From assembly GCA_022601195.1 (NCBI GenBank), contig JAHZIX010000022.1, positions 62,001 to 126,000 of the forward strand: a stretch of 64,000 bases of DNA. The letters are read 5' to 3'. The notes under the pieces were generated by a model. It ran no database searches and was not told the DNA's origin. It saw nothing but the letters and a program-made list of their open reading frames with translations. Within the stretch, counting starts at the first letter, position 1; each line of letters begins with the position of its first letter. The position numbers and the translations under genes were made by a program. Source of the stretch: Deltaproteobacteria bacterium (GTDB taxonomy: Bacteria > Acidobacteriota > Thermoanaerobaculia > Multivoradales > JAHZIX01). Below are positions 47,255 to 55,137 of this stretch, in pieces.

Positions 47255-47671
47255 GTGAAGAAGCTCTACACAGCGATACGCACGACCCTCGTTATCGGGG
47301 CCCACCTCGGCCTCTTGGCGCGAGCCTTCGTTCCAGCGGGGTTCATGATCTCCTCCTTCGAGGACGGTTGGCCCGTAAAGCTATGCCCCGGGCAGAACCA
47401 AGGTGTCCTGGCCACCGCATATCACCTAGAAGACGGCCCCAAACCCGACTCTTCCCCAGCATCCGACCCCGATCGTACCCACGATACGCCCCACTGCGTT
47501 CTTGGAGTTTCCTTCAGTCTGAGTGCCGAAGTCGAATCCCAGGATTTCGCGATTCGGTTACAGAGAGTCGAACACCGAGCCCTGGAGCTCGCAGAGAGTG
47601 GCACGTCGTCGGAGTATGTAGACTCCGAGCGTTCCCGCGGTCCTCCCTCCCCAAGATTCTTCCGAACCTAA
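47255..47671 (+). CDS. DUF2946-like small membrane or secreted protein
   Basis: 138 residues beginning with GTG. The N-terminus has one hydrophobic segment ending in RAFVPAGFM, the hallmark of DUF2946 proteins. The expected features follow: a Cys segment (KLCPGQ), a His/Asp-rich spacer (DRTHDTPHC), a second small hydrophobic stretch (VLGVSFSLSAE) and a C-terminal RGPPSP. Members of that family are usually encoded beside TonB-dependent receptors linked to copper, and a TonB receptor gene follows here at 48144. A role in periplasmic metal handling is inferred. The match is by motif only, and no strong ribosome site is visible, so this is tentative. Confidence 0.55.
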   Translation: MKKLYTAIRTTLVIGAHLGLLARAFVPAGFMISSFEDGWPVKLCPGQNQGVLATAYHLEDGPKPDSSPASDPDRTHDTPHCVLGVSFSLSAEVESQDFAIRLQRVEHRALELAESGTSSEYVDSERSRGPPSPRFFRT

Positions 47672-48143
47672 TCTCTGCCGGGTCAAGAAGCCTGGCCATC
47701 ACAACATGCGCCCCCTTGGGCGAAATCTCTTCCTTTCCGCGAGTCGGAATGACTCGCCCTGGAAGATCGAACGGGCTCGTGTCTCGTGCGGTTCGTTCTA
47801 CATCGAGATTTTCGGCGCATCCGCTATGCGGTGTTGCAGCGAAAAGCGAATGTGGGCGAAATAGCCAACCGCGATACTAGAAACACAATCGCGAGATGTC
47901 GGAAGCTACTCGAGTAGGTTCCTCAACCGCTCGTGGTGAAGCTCTCTCTGTCGACCAACGGACTCTGAAGGCGGCTCCCGGGCCATCGGCGGCAAACCTC
48001 GGGTTTGGCTTCGATGCTTGGCCCTGATTGCCTGCAGAATCTTCGTTCTGGTCGGCGAGAGAGCTCCACTCCAGGCGGCCTCCTCGCGGGTGCCGGTAGC
48101 CCTTTCCCTCGATCCCTCGACTCGATGAATCTCGGAGGTTCTG
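47672..48143. other. 472-base region upstream of the TonB receptor gene
   Basis: No frame has family or ribosome-site support. The region is the leader of the TonB receptor gene and should carry its promoter. GGAGG lies directly before the receptor ATG. I saw no riboswitch-like structure that I could name. Confidence 0.5.
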
Positions 48144-50333
48144 ATGACTGTTGCCTCGACATCTCTCGTATCCGGTGCTTCTCTATTTGGCACTCTTCAA
48201 AGCAGAACACGGCGTGCCGTGACTCTGCTAACCATCTGTACTCTTGCGGGGACCCTCTCGGCCGACCCGCAAACCACCCGTCCCGGAACAGAAGCGGAGC
48301 CCACCGCCTCTCAGACTGCGGACTCAAAAGCCACTGACACCCCCACCCAAGGAACGGACGCTACGCCCGTTCCAGAATTCTCCCAAGAAATCATCGTCAC
48401 TTCGACCCATCCCGAGTTCCCTCTCCTCGAGTCCCGCCGGGGTGACGAGCTCGAGCGCGAGGGGCACGATCTCGGTAGCTTCTTCCGCGCTCAGCCCGGG
48501 CTCGCGGCAGTGCGCAAGGGGCCGATCAATCTCGACCCCTCTATTCGCGGCTTGCAGGAAAATCAGGTGGCGATGTTCGTCGATGGCACGCGGACCTTCG
48601 CAGCCGGACCGGCTCGTATGGACTCGGACCTCAGCCACGTCAGCCCCCACGCGGTCGAGTCTGCCCAGTTCGTCAAAGGACCTTACGCACTGGCTTGGGG
48701 TTCGGGAGCCCTATCTGCCGTCGCACTCCAAACTCACCGACCGTCCTTTGGCGATGATTTTGCGGGCCGCCTCTTCCTGGGCTATAGCGAAAACGGCGAG
48801 CTGTTCGACCCTTCCATCTCGCTGGCGACCACGTCCGACAGGTGGCGCGCTCAGCTTACCGGCGGATTCCGTTCCGGAAGCGACTACGAAGCGGGTGGCG
48901 GAGACGAGATCCCCGGCGATTTCGAGTCCTTCGATGGTCGGTTTGCCTTTGGCGCTCAGCTCTCGGACAGCTACACCCTCGACTACACCGGCGGCTACCA
49001 AGATCAATCGGACATCGATTACCCAGGCCGCCTTCTCGATGCGACCTTCTTCAAGACCCAATCCCACGCCCTCGAGCTCAACGGGCAGCCCACCGAATCC
49101 CTCGGCTTCGAGCTGCGTCTGTATTCGAACCACAAAGAACACTTGATGAACAACGACGAGAAACCGACCGCCCAACCGAATCCGATGCGGATTCCACCCT
49201 TCCCCCTCACCGTGGCACTACCAACAAGCTCCGACACAGAAGGAGCCAAGTTCATTCTCCGGAAGGCGGCGGGAGATTGGCAGTGGACTCTCGGCGCCGA
49301 CTACTACGACCTGGAACAAAGCGCCACTCGGACCGTTAGCAATCGAGTCAACGACAGGCTGATCTTCGAGGACAACGTCTGGCCGGACGCGACCACGGAG
49401 AACCTCGGCGCTTTCGTCCAAGCCGTTCGAAGGCTGAATCAAGTCTCCCTAGCGGCCACGGTGCGCCTCGATAGCTTCGACACCGACGCCCAACGAGCCT
49501 CCCAGTTCTTCCTCAACAATACCGGTGGCGGCCTGGCAAGCTCAGAGGACACGGTGAGCGCAGCCATCAGTGCTGCGATCCAGGTCGGGACCAGCGGCAG
49601 CTTCTCCATCGGTCTAGGCCACGCAACCCGCCCCGCAAGCACCCTCGAGCGGTACTCGGACCGCTTTCCGTCCACCAAATTCCAAATTGCCGCTGAGTTC
49701 ATGGGTGACCCAACCCTAGAGGCGGAAACCTCCACTGAGCTGGACCTCGGCTACAGCTGGCAGAACACCTCGACCGCCGTTGAATTCGAGGCTTTCGCGC
49801 GCATCATCGACGACTACATCACCGTTGCACCGGACCCCTCATTGCCTCGGCGGTTGCCTCTCAGCCCCCGAACCGTCTACCGCTACGTGCAAGGGGAGGA
49901 AGCAGAATTTCTCGGCTTCGAAGCCCGCATCCGCCACAGCCTCGGCGACGCTTGGAAGTTCCTCGGCACCATCAGCTGGATCGACGGCGAAGACACCCTT
50001 TTCGAGGAACCGGTATTCGGTCTCGACCCTCTCAAGGCAAGCCTGGTCACTCGATACTTCATCGGTTCCAGCTTCCTCGAAGCGGCGATCCATTGGACCG
50101 ATGACCAAACCGATGTCGCCACTACCCGCTTCGAGAAGGAGACCGACGGCTACACCCGACTCGATCTCGGTGCCGACTTCGCTTTCGGCAAACAATGGAA
50201 GCTACGGGCCGATGTCCTCAACCTCGCCGACGAGGAATACACCGAACATCTCAACACCCTCAACCCCTTCTCCGGGGCACGAATCCCCGAGCCTGGGCGA
50301 ACCTTTCGCCTGACGGTGGCTCTGGAGCTGTAG
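48144..50333 (+). CDS. TonB-dependent outer-membrane receptor, possibly for copper
   Basis: 729 residues. The export signal is at about 20-41 (RTRRAVTLLTICTLAGTLSA), then a Thr/Pro-rich stretch, then the plug domain at about 80-195 (SQEIIVTST as TonB-box region; PSIRGLQENQVAMFVDGTRT; VKGPYALAWGSGALSAV), then a beta barrel to the end (LGHATRPASTLERYS, ELDLGYSW, NLADEEYTEHLN). The order of barrel features and the region NPMRIPPFP resemble the OprC/NosA copper-receptor group. The neighbouring DUF2946-like gene supports that reading. It ends with Leu rather than the usual aromatic residue. GGAGG is 5 bases before the ATG. No other metal genes are adjacent. Confidence 0.88.
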   Translation: MTVASTSLVSGASLFGTLQSRTRRAVTLLTICTLAGTLSADPQTTRPGTEAEPTASQTADSKATDTPTQGTDATPVPEFSQEIIVTSTHPEFPLLESRRGDELEREGHDLGSFFRAQPGLAAVRKGPINLDPSIRGLQENQVAMFVDGTRTFAAGPARMDSDLSHVSPHAVESAQFVKGPYALAWGSGALSAVALQTHRPSFGDDFAGRLFLGYSENGELFDPSISLATTSDRWRAQLTGGFRSGSDYEAGGGDEIPGDFESFDGRFAFGAQLSDSYTLDYTGGYQDQSDIDYPGRLLDATFFKTQSHALELNGQPTESLGFELRLYSNHKEHLMNNDEKPTAQPNPMRIPPFPLTVALPTSSDTEGAKFILRKAAGDWQWTLGADYYDLEQSATRTVSNRVNDRLIFEDNVWPDATTENLGAFVQAVRRLNQVSLAATVRLDSFDTDAQRASQFFLNNTGGGLASSEDTVSAAISAAIQVGTSGSFSIGLGHATRPASTLERYSDRFPSTKFQIAAEFMGDPTLEAETSTELDLGYSWQNTSTAVEFEAFARIIDDYITVAPDPSLPRRLPLSPRTVYRYVQGEEAEFLGFEARIRHSLGDAWKFLGTISWIDGEDTLFEEPVFGLDPLKASLVTRYFIGSSFLEAAIHWTDDQTDVATTRFEKETDGYTRLDLGADFAFGKQWKLRADVLNLADEEYTEHLNTLNPFSGARIPEPGRTFRLTVALEL

Positions 50334-50591
50334 GCAGGAGGGCGTGGCGAGTCTTGTCCACGATTGGCAGGAGAGGAGTCTCTGAGGCATCCAAATCCGA
50401 CCAGAAACCTGACGCAAGAAGGCAGGTGCCTGTCTGAGCGGATGAGACTTGTACCGGCGCCGCCAGATTTCTCTTTCAGATGTCGCTCCTCGAGCCGATA
50501 CGACGGATCGAATCCAATCCAGGGCACGACGGAAGGACCAGGGAGGCAGGGAAAGGAACCGGGGGATCCACGAGGGATCCCTCGCCCAACC

Positions 50592-50830
50592 TCACCCTCG
50601 ACTTCCCACCCATCGATCGGCCAGGTCGTCGTTGATACCGAGGAGACGGTTGTTATTGTCGACGTAAAAGGTGTCTGTCTGGGACTGGTTGCGCACCCGC
50701 TTGAGCATGTTGTCGAAGCCGTCGGATGGGTAAGTCTCCTTGTGACCCGCTCCCGCTTGCCGCACTGTTCCGAGAGTCAGGCGGCCCACCCGGTCGTAGA
50801 AGAACCGATCCGCACCGATCAGGCTGCTTT
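50592..50830 (-). pseudogene. remnant of a second RHS repeat gene
   Basis: On the minus strand this short piece reads IGADRFFYDRVGRLTLGTVR, then DGFDNMLKRVRNQSQTDTF and NNNRLLGINDD. It is a diverged copy of the segment at about 52760-52990 in the intact RHS gene (IGADRFLYDRVGRVTLGTVR, DGFDNVLERVRNQTQTDTF). It has no start and no rest of the gene. It lies downstream of the immunity gene and is cut at its upstream end by the IS3-type fragment. It looks like what is left of an older RHS copy. Confidence 0.8.
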
Positions 50831-51092
50831 GGCGTATGCTGGGATTCGATGCAGCATGATTCGGCGCGGCAATTGTTGGGATAACGCCGTGGCTGAGAGT
50901 TTCTTTGCTACCTTGAAAAAGGAGCTCATCCACCTCTCAGGTTGGCTCACCCTGGCGGCAGCCCGAAAAGCCAACTCCGAGTACATCGAGTTCTTCTACG
51001 ATCGCCCCAGGAGCCACTCGCCGCTAGGGTATTTGAGCCCAGTGGAGTATGAAAGACGGAACTTGGCCTCCAAAGAAACCCGCACAAGTTGA
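50826..51092 (+). pseudogene. IS3-family transposase, C-terminal fragment
   Basis: About 88 residues of the integrase core end: GNCWDNAVAESFFATLKKEL (with the conserved Glu of the DDE triad), then SEYIEFFYDRPRSHSPLGYL and SPVEYE. This is the standard end of the IS3/IS150-type OrfB. The first two-thirds of OrfB, OrfA and the left inverted repeat are missing. The frame is fused to the antisense of the RHS remnant, so the element was inserted there and then deleted. It should not be active. Confidence 0.88.
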
Positions 51093-51160
51093 CCGTCCAC
51101 AAGACCGGGGCAAGTCCATCCAACAAGTTTGACGAATAGGCAGAACCCCCTTGGGACGCA

Positions 51161-51523
51161 TCAGCTATCGGGGTTGTAATCCTCGAACTCCCATTTTCCG
51201 TGGCGAGCAATCTTGCTGGCGATCTCCTGCCAGTTCTGCCCTTCGGCACTATTGATGACGGATTCGATCGCTCTTCGGACCTCATCGAAGTCGTAATCGA
51301 ACAAAAGAAGATGATGGCGACCAAGCACCGCGGCGTTTCTGCCGTGCCTCCGCGCCAGCCACTCTGGACTACAAACAGTAAAGTCGAAGGACTCTTCGCC
51401 TTTACCGTTCTGTGGTCCTACAAACGCCTGCACAAGAACGCCGAAGCATGCTCCACTCTCGGGTGCCCAGGTCTCAAGATCATCGACATCTGGGCTGTGT
51501 AGCCTCCTAAGAACTGCGCGCAT
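51161..51523 (-). CDS. Imm8-family immunity protein
   Basis: 120 residues with the Imm8 pattern: ESFDFTVCSPEWLA (about 44-57), LGRHHLLLFDYDFDEVRRAI (about 67-86) and the closing ARHGKWEFEDY. It starts 2 bases after the stop codon of the RHS toxin gene on the same strand, the classic order of a polymorphic toxin and its immunity gene. It should bind and neutralise the C-terminal tip of that RHS protein in the cytoplasm, protecting the cell and its siblings. Identity of the toxic activity is not needed for this call. Confidence 0.88.
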   Translation of the reverse strand: MRAVLRRLHSPDVDDLETWAPESGACFGVLVQAFVGPQNGKGEESFDFTVCSPEWLARRHGRNAAVLGRHHLLLFDYDFDEVRRAIESVINSAEGQNWQEIASKIARHGKWEFEDYNPDS

Positions 51524-51525
51524 TG

Positions 51526-54500
51526 TCAGTCAAGGATATCGAGGTGCGCGTTGGACTGCCATTGCGTCAAGCCAACCGGGCGCGTCTCAAAGTTGGCTTG
51601 GAACTTACCTAAGCTTGGTTTGAATGAGGGCGGGCGGAACTGGCGCAAACCGTCGGCGCTTATCAAGATCTTGCCGTCCGATGCCACTTTGAATCCTGGA
51701 CCAACCCACGCCTCTCCCATCGCCTGCGCTTGCTCACGCGTACCGGACCCAATACCGAAGTTCCCCTTGGCCCTTGCAGCACCTCGGAGCTTACCGCTGA
51801 GCTCTGCCAAGTCGTCCGTTGCCCCACTTGGGACTGCCTCCGCCGCCTCATCTGCTTTTCCAAACAGCCTCCCTAACCCGCGCCCAATGGATCTAGAAAC
51901 TCGTCCAAATGCTCCTGAAGCTATATTAGCAAGCCGTCCACCGACCTTGGTAGCAACAAACCCAGCAACGGCAACATCTTCCGGTCCCGGTACAAACAGC
52001 GATGCAGCTGCACCGGCCATGGATCCACGAGCGTTGGTGTTCGTCCGAAACTCTTCCCGGCTAATGTCTCCGGCAAGGAGTGCCCGCGCGTCCCGGTCCT
52101 GTTGAATCTGAGCCCGTTCATTCCCCGTCGGATCCACGAACGACAAGGGATTGTTCCCCACATAGGCATACAAATTCCACCCATCCCGCCCCGGGTCCAC
52201 ACTCATAAACCGCTGGAACGAAAACACGTAATTCCGCCCGAGCATATAGTCCGTGCCTCCGTTGGGGTCCCGTTCGTGGCCGGTGAATTTGCAGATACGA
52301 TCATCGTAGGGCTCGCCGGGAAAGACCTCTTGGCCAAATGGATAGTAGTGGTGGCGGCCAATGGCTTGGCCGAAAGGATCAGTGATGAGCCGCGGGCTGC
52401 CCAACTGGTCGTTATGAAAGTAGGTGCTCTCGCCACTCGCCGAGCGGCTGGCAAACATCCCTTGAGGGCCGTAGAGGTAGTCCTTGTCGTGTTGGTACAC
52501 CGAATCCGGGGAAGAGACGTCTAGAGAGCCCGTGTGACGCCAGGTGCGCAGGATCTTGCCGGAGAGATCCCGCTGGTTCCAGGTCAAGGTGCTGTCTCGG
52601 CTGTCGAAGCTCAAGAGCCGCATATTGCCAGGACCGTAGATGTAGACCTGCTGCTGAAAAGCGGGGCTGTGGCGTTTGAAAGCCAGCTGCATCCCTAAGC
52701 CGTCCCATTCCACGGAGATGTTGGGGCTGCCGTCCAGCAAGCGGCCAATCTGGGTCATCTGACCGGCCACGTCGTAGGTCACATCGTCCCCGATGCCCAG
52801 GAGACGGTTTTTCTCATCGATAGGAAAAGTGTCCGTCTGGGTCTGGTTGCGCACCCGCTCGAGCACGTTGTCGAAGCCGTCGTACTCGTAGGTCTCTTGG
52901 TGCCCCGAGCCCGCCTGCCTCACCGTTCCCAGGGTCACGCGACCGACGCGGTCGTAGAGAAACCGATCCGCACCGATCTTCCAGGTATTACCCGCTCCGT
53001 CGTATTCGAAGAGCCCGGAGTCATAGAGCACTTGGGTGCCCTTAGCGTGGCGAATGCGTCGAGGACGGGCCAGGCCATGGGGGTCCGGACCAAAAACGGA
53101 GGAAGTCCCATTGCCATAGCTAATATTGAGCAAGCTCAGGTTGCGGTGGTAGCTGTAGGCCGCTGACAGGCCCTGGCTCGAGGTGGTCGAGACCGGCACT
53201 CCTACGTTGTAGGTGGTGGTCACCGTGCGGGGCGCTCCCGGAAGGTCGGAGCTGTCCGTACAGGTCGCTGCCACGCATTGGGGGTAGCCGGTGGAGACCA
53301 GCGCCCCGAGCCGGTCATAACTCCAGGTGGTCACAAACTCCGGACCCACCTGGATTGCTCGGCCGGGAGGAGCCACTTGCATCTCCGTCCTTCTCTGACT
53401 CACTTGCCCCAGGCCGCCGCCGTAGGTGTAGGTCTCCGTCACCTTCCATTCGCTCTCCGGGCCGGGACCGCCGATGTAGTTGTAGCGAATCGCCTTTTCG
53501 AGCTTGCCGAGGGAAAGGTTCGAGGAGGAGGTCGAGGTACCCCAGACGTAGCGCTGCCAATCCTTGCCCCCTTCCCGCACCCGAGTGCGGCGGCCCGCTC
53601 CGTCGTATTCAAAGATCAGCGTGCGCTGCCCATCGTTGCGCCACCGCATCAAACCCAAAGCGTTGCGCCGGTACTGGATCTTGCCGTCTTCCGAGCCGCC
53701 GGGCCCCAGTTCCGGATGGGTTTCGCTTTTGAGGAATCCTCGACCGTCCCAGCCGTAGGAGCGCTCTTGGTCTTTCCCGCCCGCCATCCGGGTGGCTTCC
53801 ACCAGGTTGCCCGCGGGGTCGTAATGGTAGTCCTCTGCGTAGACTTGGCCGACCCAATTGCCCCCCACTTCTTCCTGCCCTCGAACCACCCGCTCTACGC
53901 GGCCCTGGGAGTCGTAGAAGGAGAGATTCCGCACCTCTTGACCACTGGCCAATGAGGTCCGCAGGAACATCGTCTCCGCTACCCGGCGAATGCCTCGGTA
54001 GACGTACTCCCGGGCGGTGCCGTCGGGGGAGATCACGGTCTGGGCACGGCCGTCGGGAAGGTAGTCTTTCCACCGCCGGCGCTGCTCCCGGTCGAAGGTG
54101 CAGCCGGGGTTGTTGTCCGTGGGGCTGCAATTCTCTTGCAGGGTCGTTTCATCCCGCTTACGGCCCGCAGCGTCATAGCCTGTCTCTTGCTTGACGAACT
54201 CCCAGCCTCCGGTAGAAAGAGGTTTTTGCACCAGGAGCTTCGAGAGACGGCCAAAGCCGTCAAACTCTCGAATGGTCTTGGTCAACAAAGCCCCCCCGGA
54301 GCCGCGGCGAATCACTTCCACGGAGACCTCGCTGCCTGAGGGATTGCGGTGCACCAGCTCCGTGGTGGCCTCTCGCAGAGTTCCCGCCGGGGTCACCTGG
54401 GTCAGCCGTCCGAGCGAGTCGTAGGCCAGCGCCGTGCGCTGCCCAGAGACATCGAAACTGGCCTTGGGCAGGCCCGTGGCCCGGTCTACTTCCACCCGAT

Positions 54501-55137
54501 ACTCGTAGGGAAAGCTGCCGATGCGGCTGTTCGCCAGGGTCAAGTGTTGGTAGGTGTGGCGACGCACATAGGTGGGCTGAGAGCTGGACTCCGAGGTCGG
54601 ACAAGGGTTGTTCTCGTCGGTGGAAACCGAGGCCCCATCTCCTCCGAAATGGGTCTCCGTCACCGGAAGACCGGCGTTGACTCCCACCACCGTGCCCAGG
54701 CTCCACCGAGTCACCACGTCCTCTGGGGTCAGGTTGGCCCCGGCCCGCCGCCGCGAGCAGACTAGCTGGCCCAGCGTGTTGTATTCCAGATCCGTCTGGT
54801 AGGTCCGCCCGCCCTCCGTGCGCCGCTCGTAGTTGGCCGGATAGAGAATCCAACGCGAATCCCTGTCGGGCGTGAAGGGGCCTAGGTCGCTGGTGGTGAA
54901 ATACCCCGTGGCACCACTGATGCCTAGCTCCGGGTGGCCTTCTTGGTAATCCGTTTCTTGGATCACCGTGCGCAGGGGCCCGAAGTTGAAGCTGTCTCTC
55001 GTGCGGATCTCCCGGGCTGACCCCAAGCCCGTCTGGCCGAGAAACAGCCGCTCCACGTAGCGATCCGCGTCTTGGTGATAGATGGTCCGTTCGGCTACTC
55101 GGGTGGCGTTGCCCACCCAACAGAACTTCCCGTCCGT
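51526..55137 (-). CDS. RHS protein, C-terminal part with toxin tip (continues from 55095-58244 after a frame slip)
   Basis: About 1203 meaningful residues; the open frame reaches 55473 but its first 112 residues are the out-of-frame shadow of the upstream half. It begins with TDGKFCWVGNATRVAERT, followed by many YD-type repeats (YDSLGRLTQV, YDGAGRRTRV, YDRVGRVTLG). The RHS core consensus comes next (DPNGGTDYMLGRNY, FMSVDP, NLYAYVGNNPLSFVDPTG). After this lies a variable 196-residue tip (51529-52116), with an Ala/Gly-rich pretoxin segment, then about 90 residues with GNFGIGSGTREQAQAMGEAW, LISADGLRQFRPPS and WQSNAHLDILD. I do not name the toxin activity. The core cage releases the tip by self-cleavage at the core motif in related proteins. 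The immunity gene follows at once. Confidence 0.85.
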   Translation of the reverse strand, partial: TDGKFCWVGNATRVAERTIYHQDADRYVERLFLGQTGLGSAREIRTRDSFNFGPLRTVIQETDYQEGHPELGISGATGYFTTSDLGPFTPDRDSRWILYPANYERRTEGGRTYQTDLEYNTLGQLVCSRRRAGANLTPEDVVTRWSLGTVVGVNAGLPVTETHFGGDGASVSTDENNPCPTSESSSQPTYVRRHTYQHLTLANSRIGSFPYEYRVEVDRATGLPKASFDVSGQRTALAYDSLGRLTQVTPAGTLREATTELVHRNPSGSEVSVEVIRRGSGGALLTKTIREFDGFGRLSKLLVQKPLSTGGWEFVKQETGYDAAGRKRDETTLQENCSPTDNNPGCTFDREQRRRWKDYLPDGRAQTVISPDGTAREYVYRGIRRVAETMFLRTSLASGQEVRNLSFYDSQGRVERVVRGQEEVGGNWVGQVYAEDYHYDPAGNLVEATRMAGGKDQERSYGWDGRGFLKSETHPELGPGGSEDGKIQYRRNALGLMRWRNDGQRTLIFEYDGAGRRTRVREGGKDWQRYVWGTSTSSSNLSLGKLEKAIRYNYIGGPGPESEWKVTETYTYGGGLGQVSQRRTEMQVAPPGRAIQVGPEFVTTWSYDRLGALVSTGYPQCVAATCTDSSDLPGAPRTVTTTYNVGVPVSTTSSQGLSAAYSYHRNLSLLNISYGNGTSSVFGPDPHGLARPRRIRHAKGTQVLYDSGLFEYDGAGNTWKIGADRFLYDRVGRVTLGTVRQAGSGHQETYEYDGFDNVLERVRNQTQTDTFPIDEKNRLLGIGDDVTYDVAGQMTQIGRLLDGSPNISVEWDGLGMQLAFKRHSPAFQQQVYIYGPGNMRLLSFDSRDSTLTWNQRDLSGKILRTWRHTGSLDVSSPDSVYQHDKDYLYGPQGMFASRSASGESTYFHNDQLGSPRLITDPFGQAIGRHHYYPFGQEVFPGEPYDDRICKFTGHERDPNGGTDYMLGRNYVFSFQRFMSVDPGRDGWNLYAYVGNNPLSFVDPTGNERAQIQQDRDARALLAGDISREEFRTNTNARGSMAGAAASLFVPGPEDVAVAGFVATKVGGRLANIASGAFGRVSRSIGRGLGRLFGKADEAAEAVPSGATDDLAELSGKLRGAARAKGNFGIGSGTREQAQAMGEAWVGPGFKVASDGKILISADGLRQFRPPSFKPSLGKFQANFETRPVGLTQWQSNAHLDILD
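52760..52990 (-). repeat. RHS segment duplicated in the remnant at 50592-50830
   Basis: This part of the intact RHS gene is the closest match to the decayed fragment near 50.6-50.8 kb. Blocks such as aggagacggtt, ggttgcgcacccgct and cgatccgcaccgatc are shared in the same order. The divergence by eye is moderate, so the two copies are old. Confidence 0.75.

Noticed and set aside
47906..48327. Overlapping minus-strand frames upstream of the TonB receptor
   Set aside because: Arg/Pro-rich products typical of random GC-rich frames; no start signal.
53278..53955. Plus-strand frame of 225 codons opposite RHS repeats
   Set aside because: Shadow of the repeat-rich RHS coding sequence.
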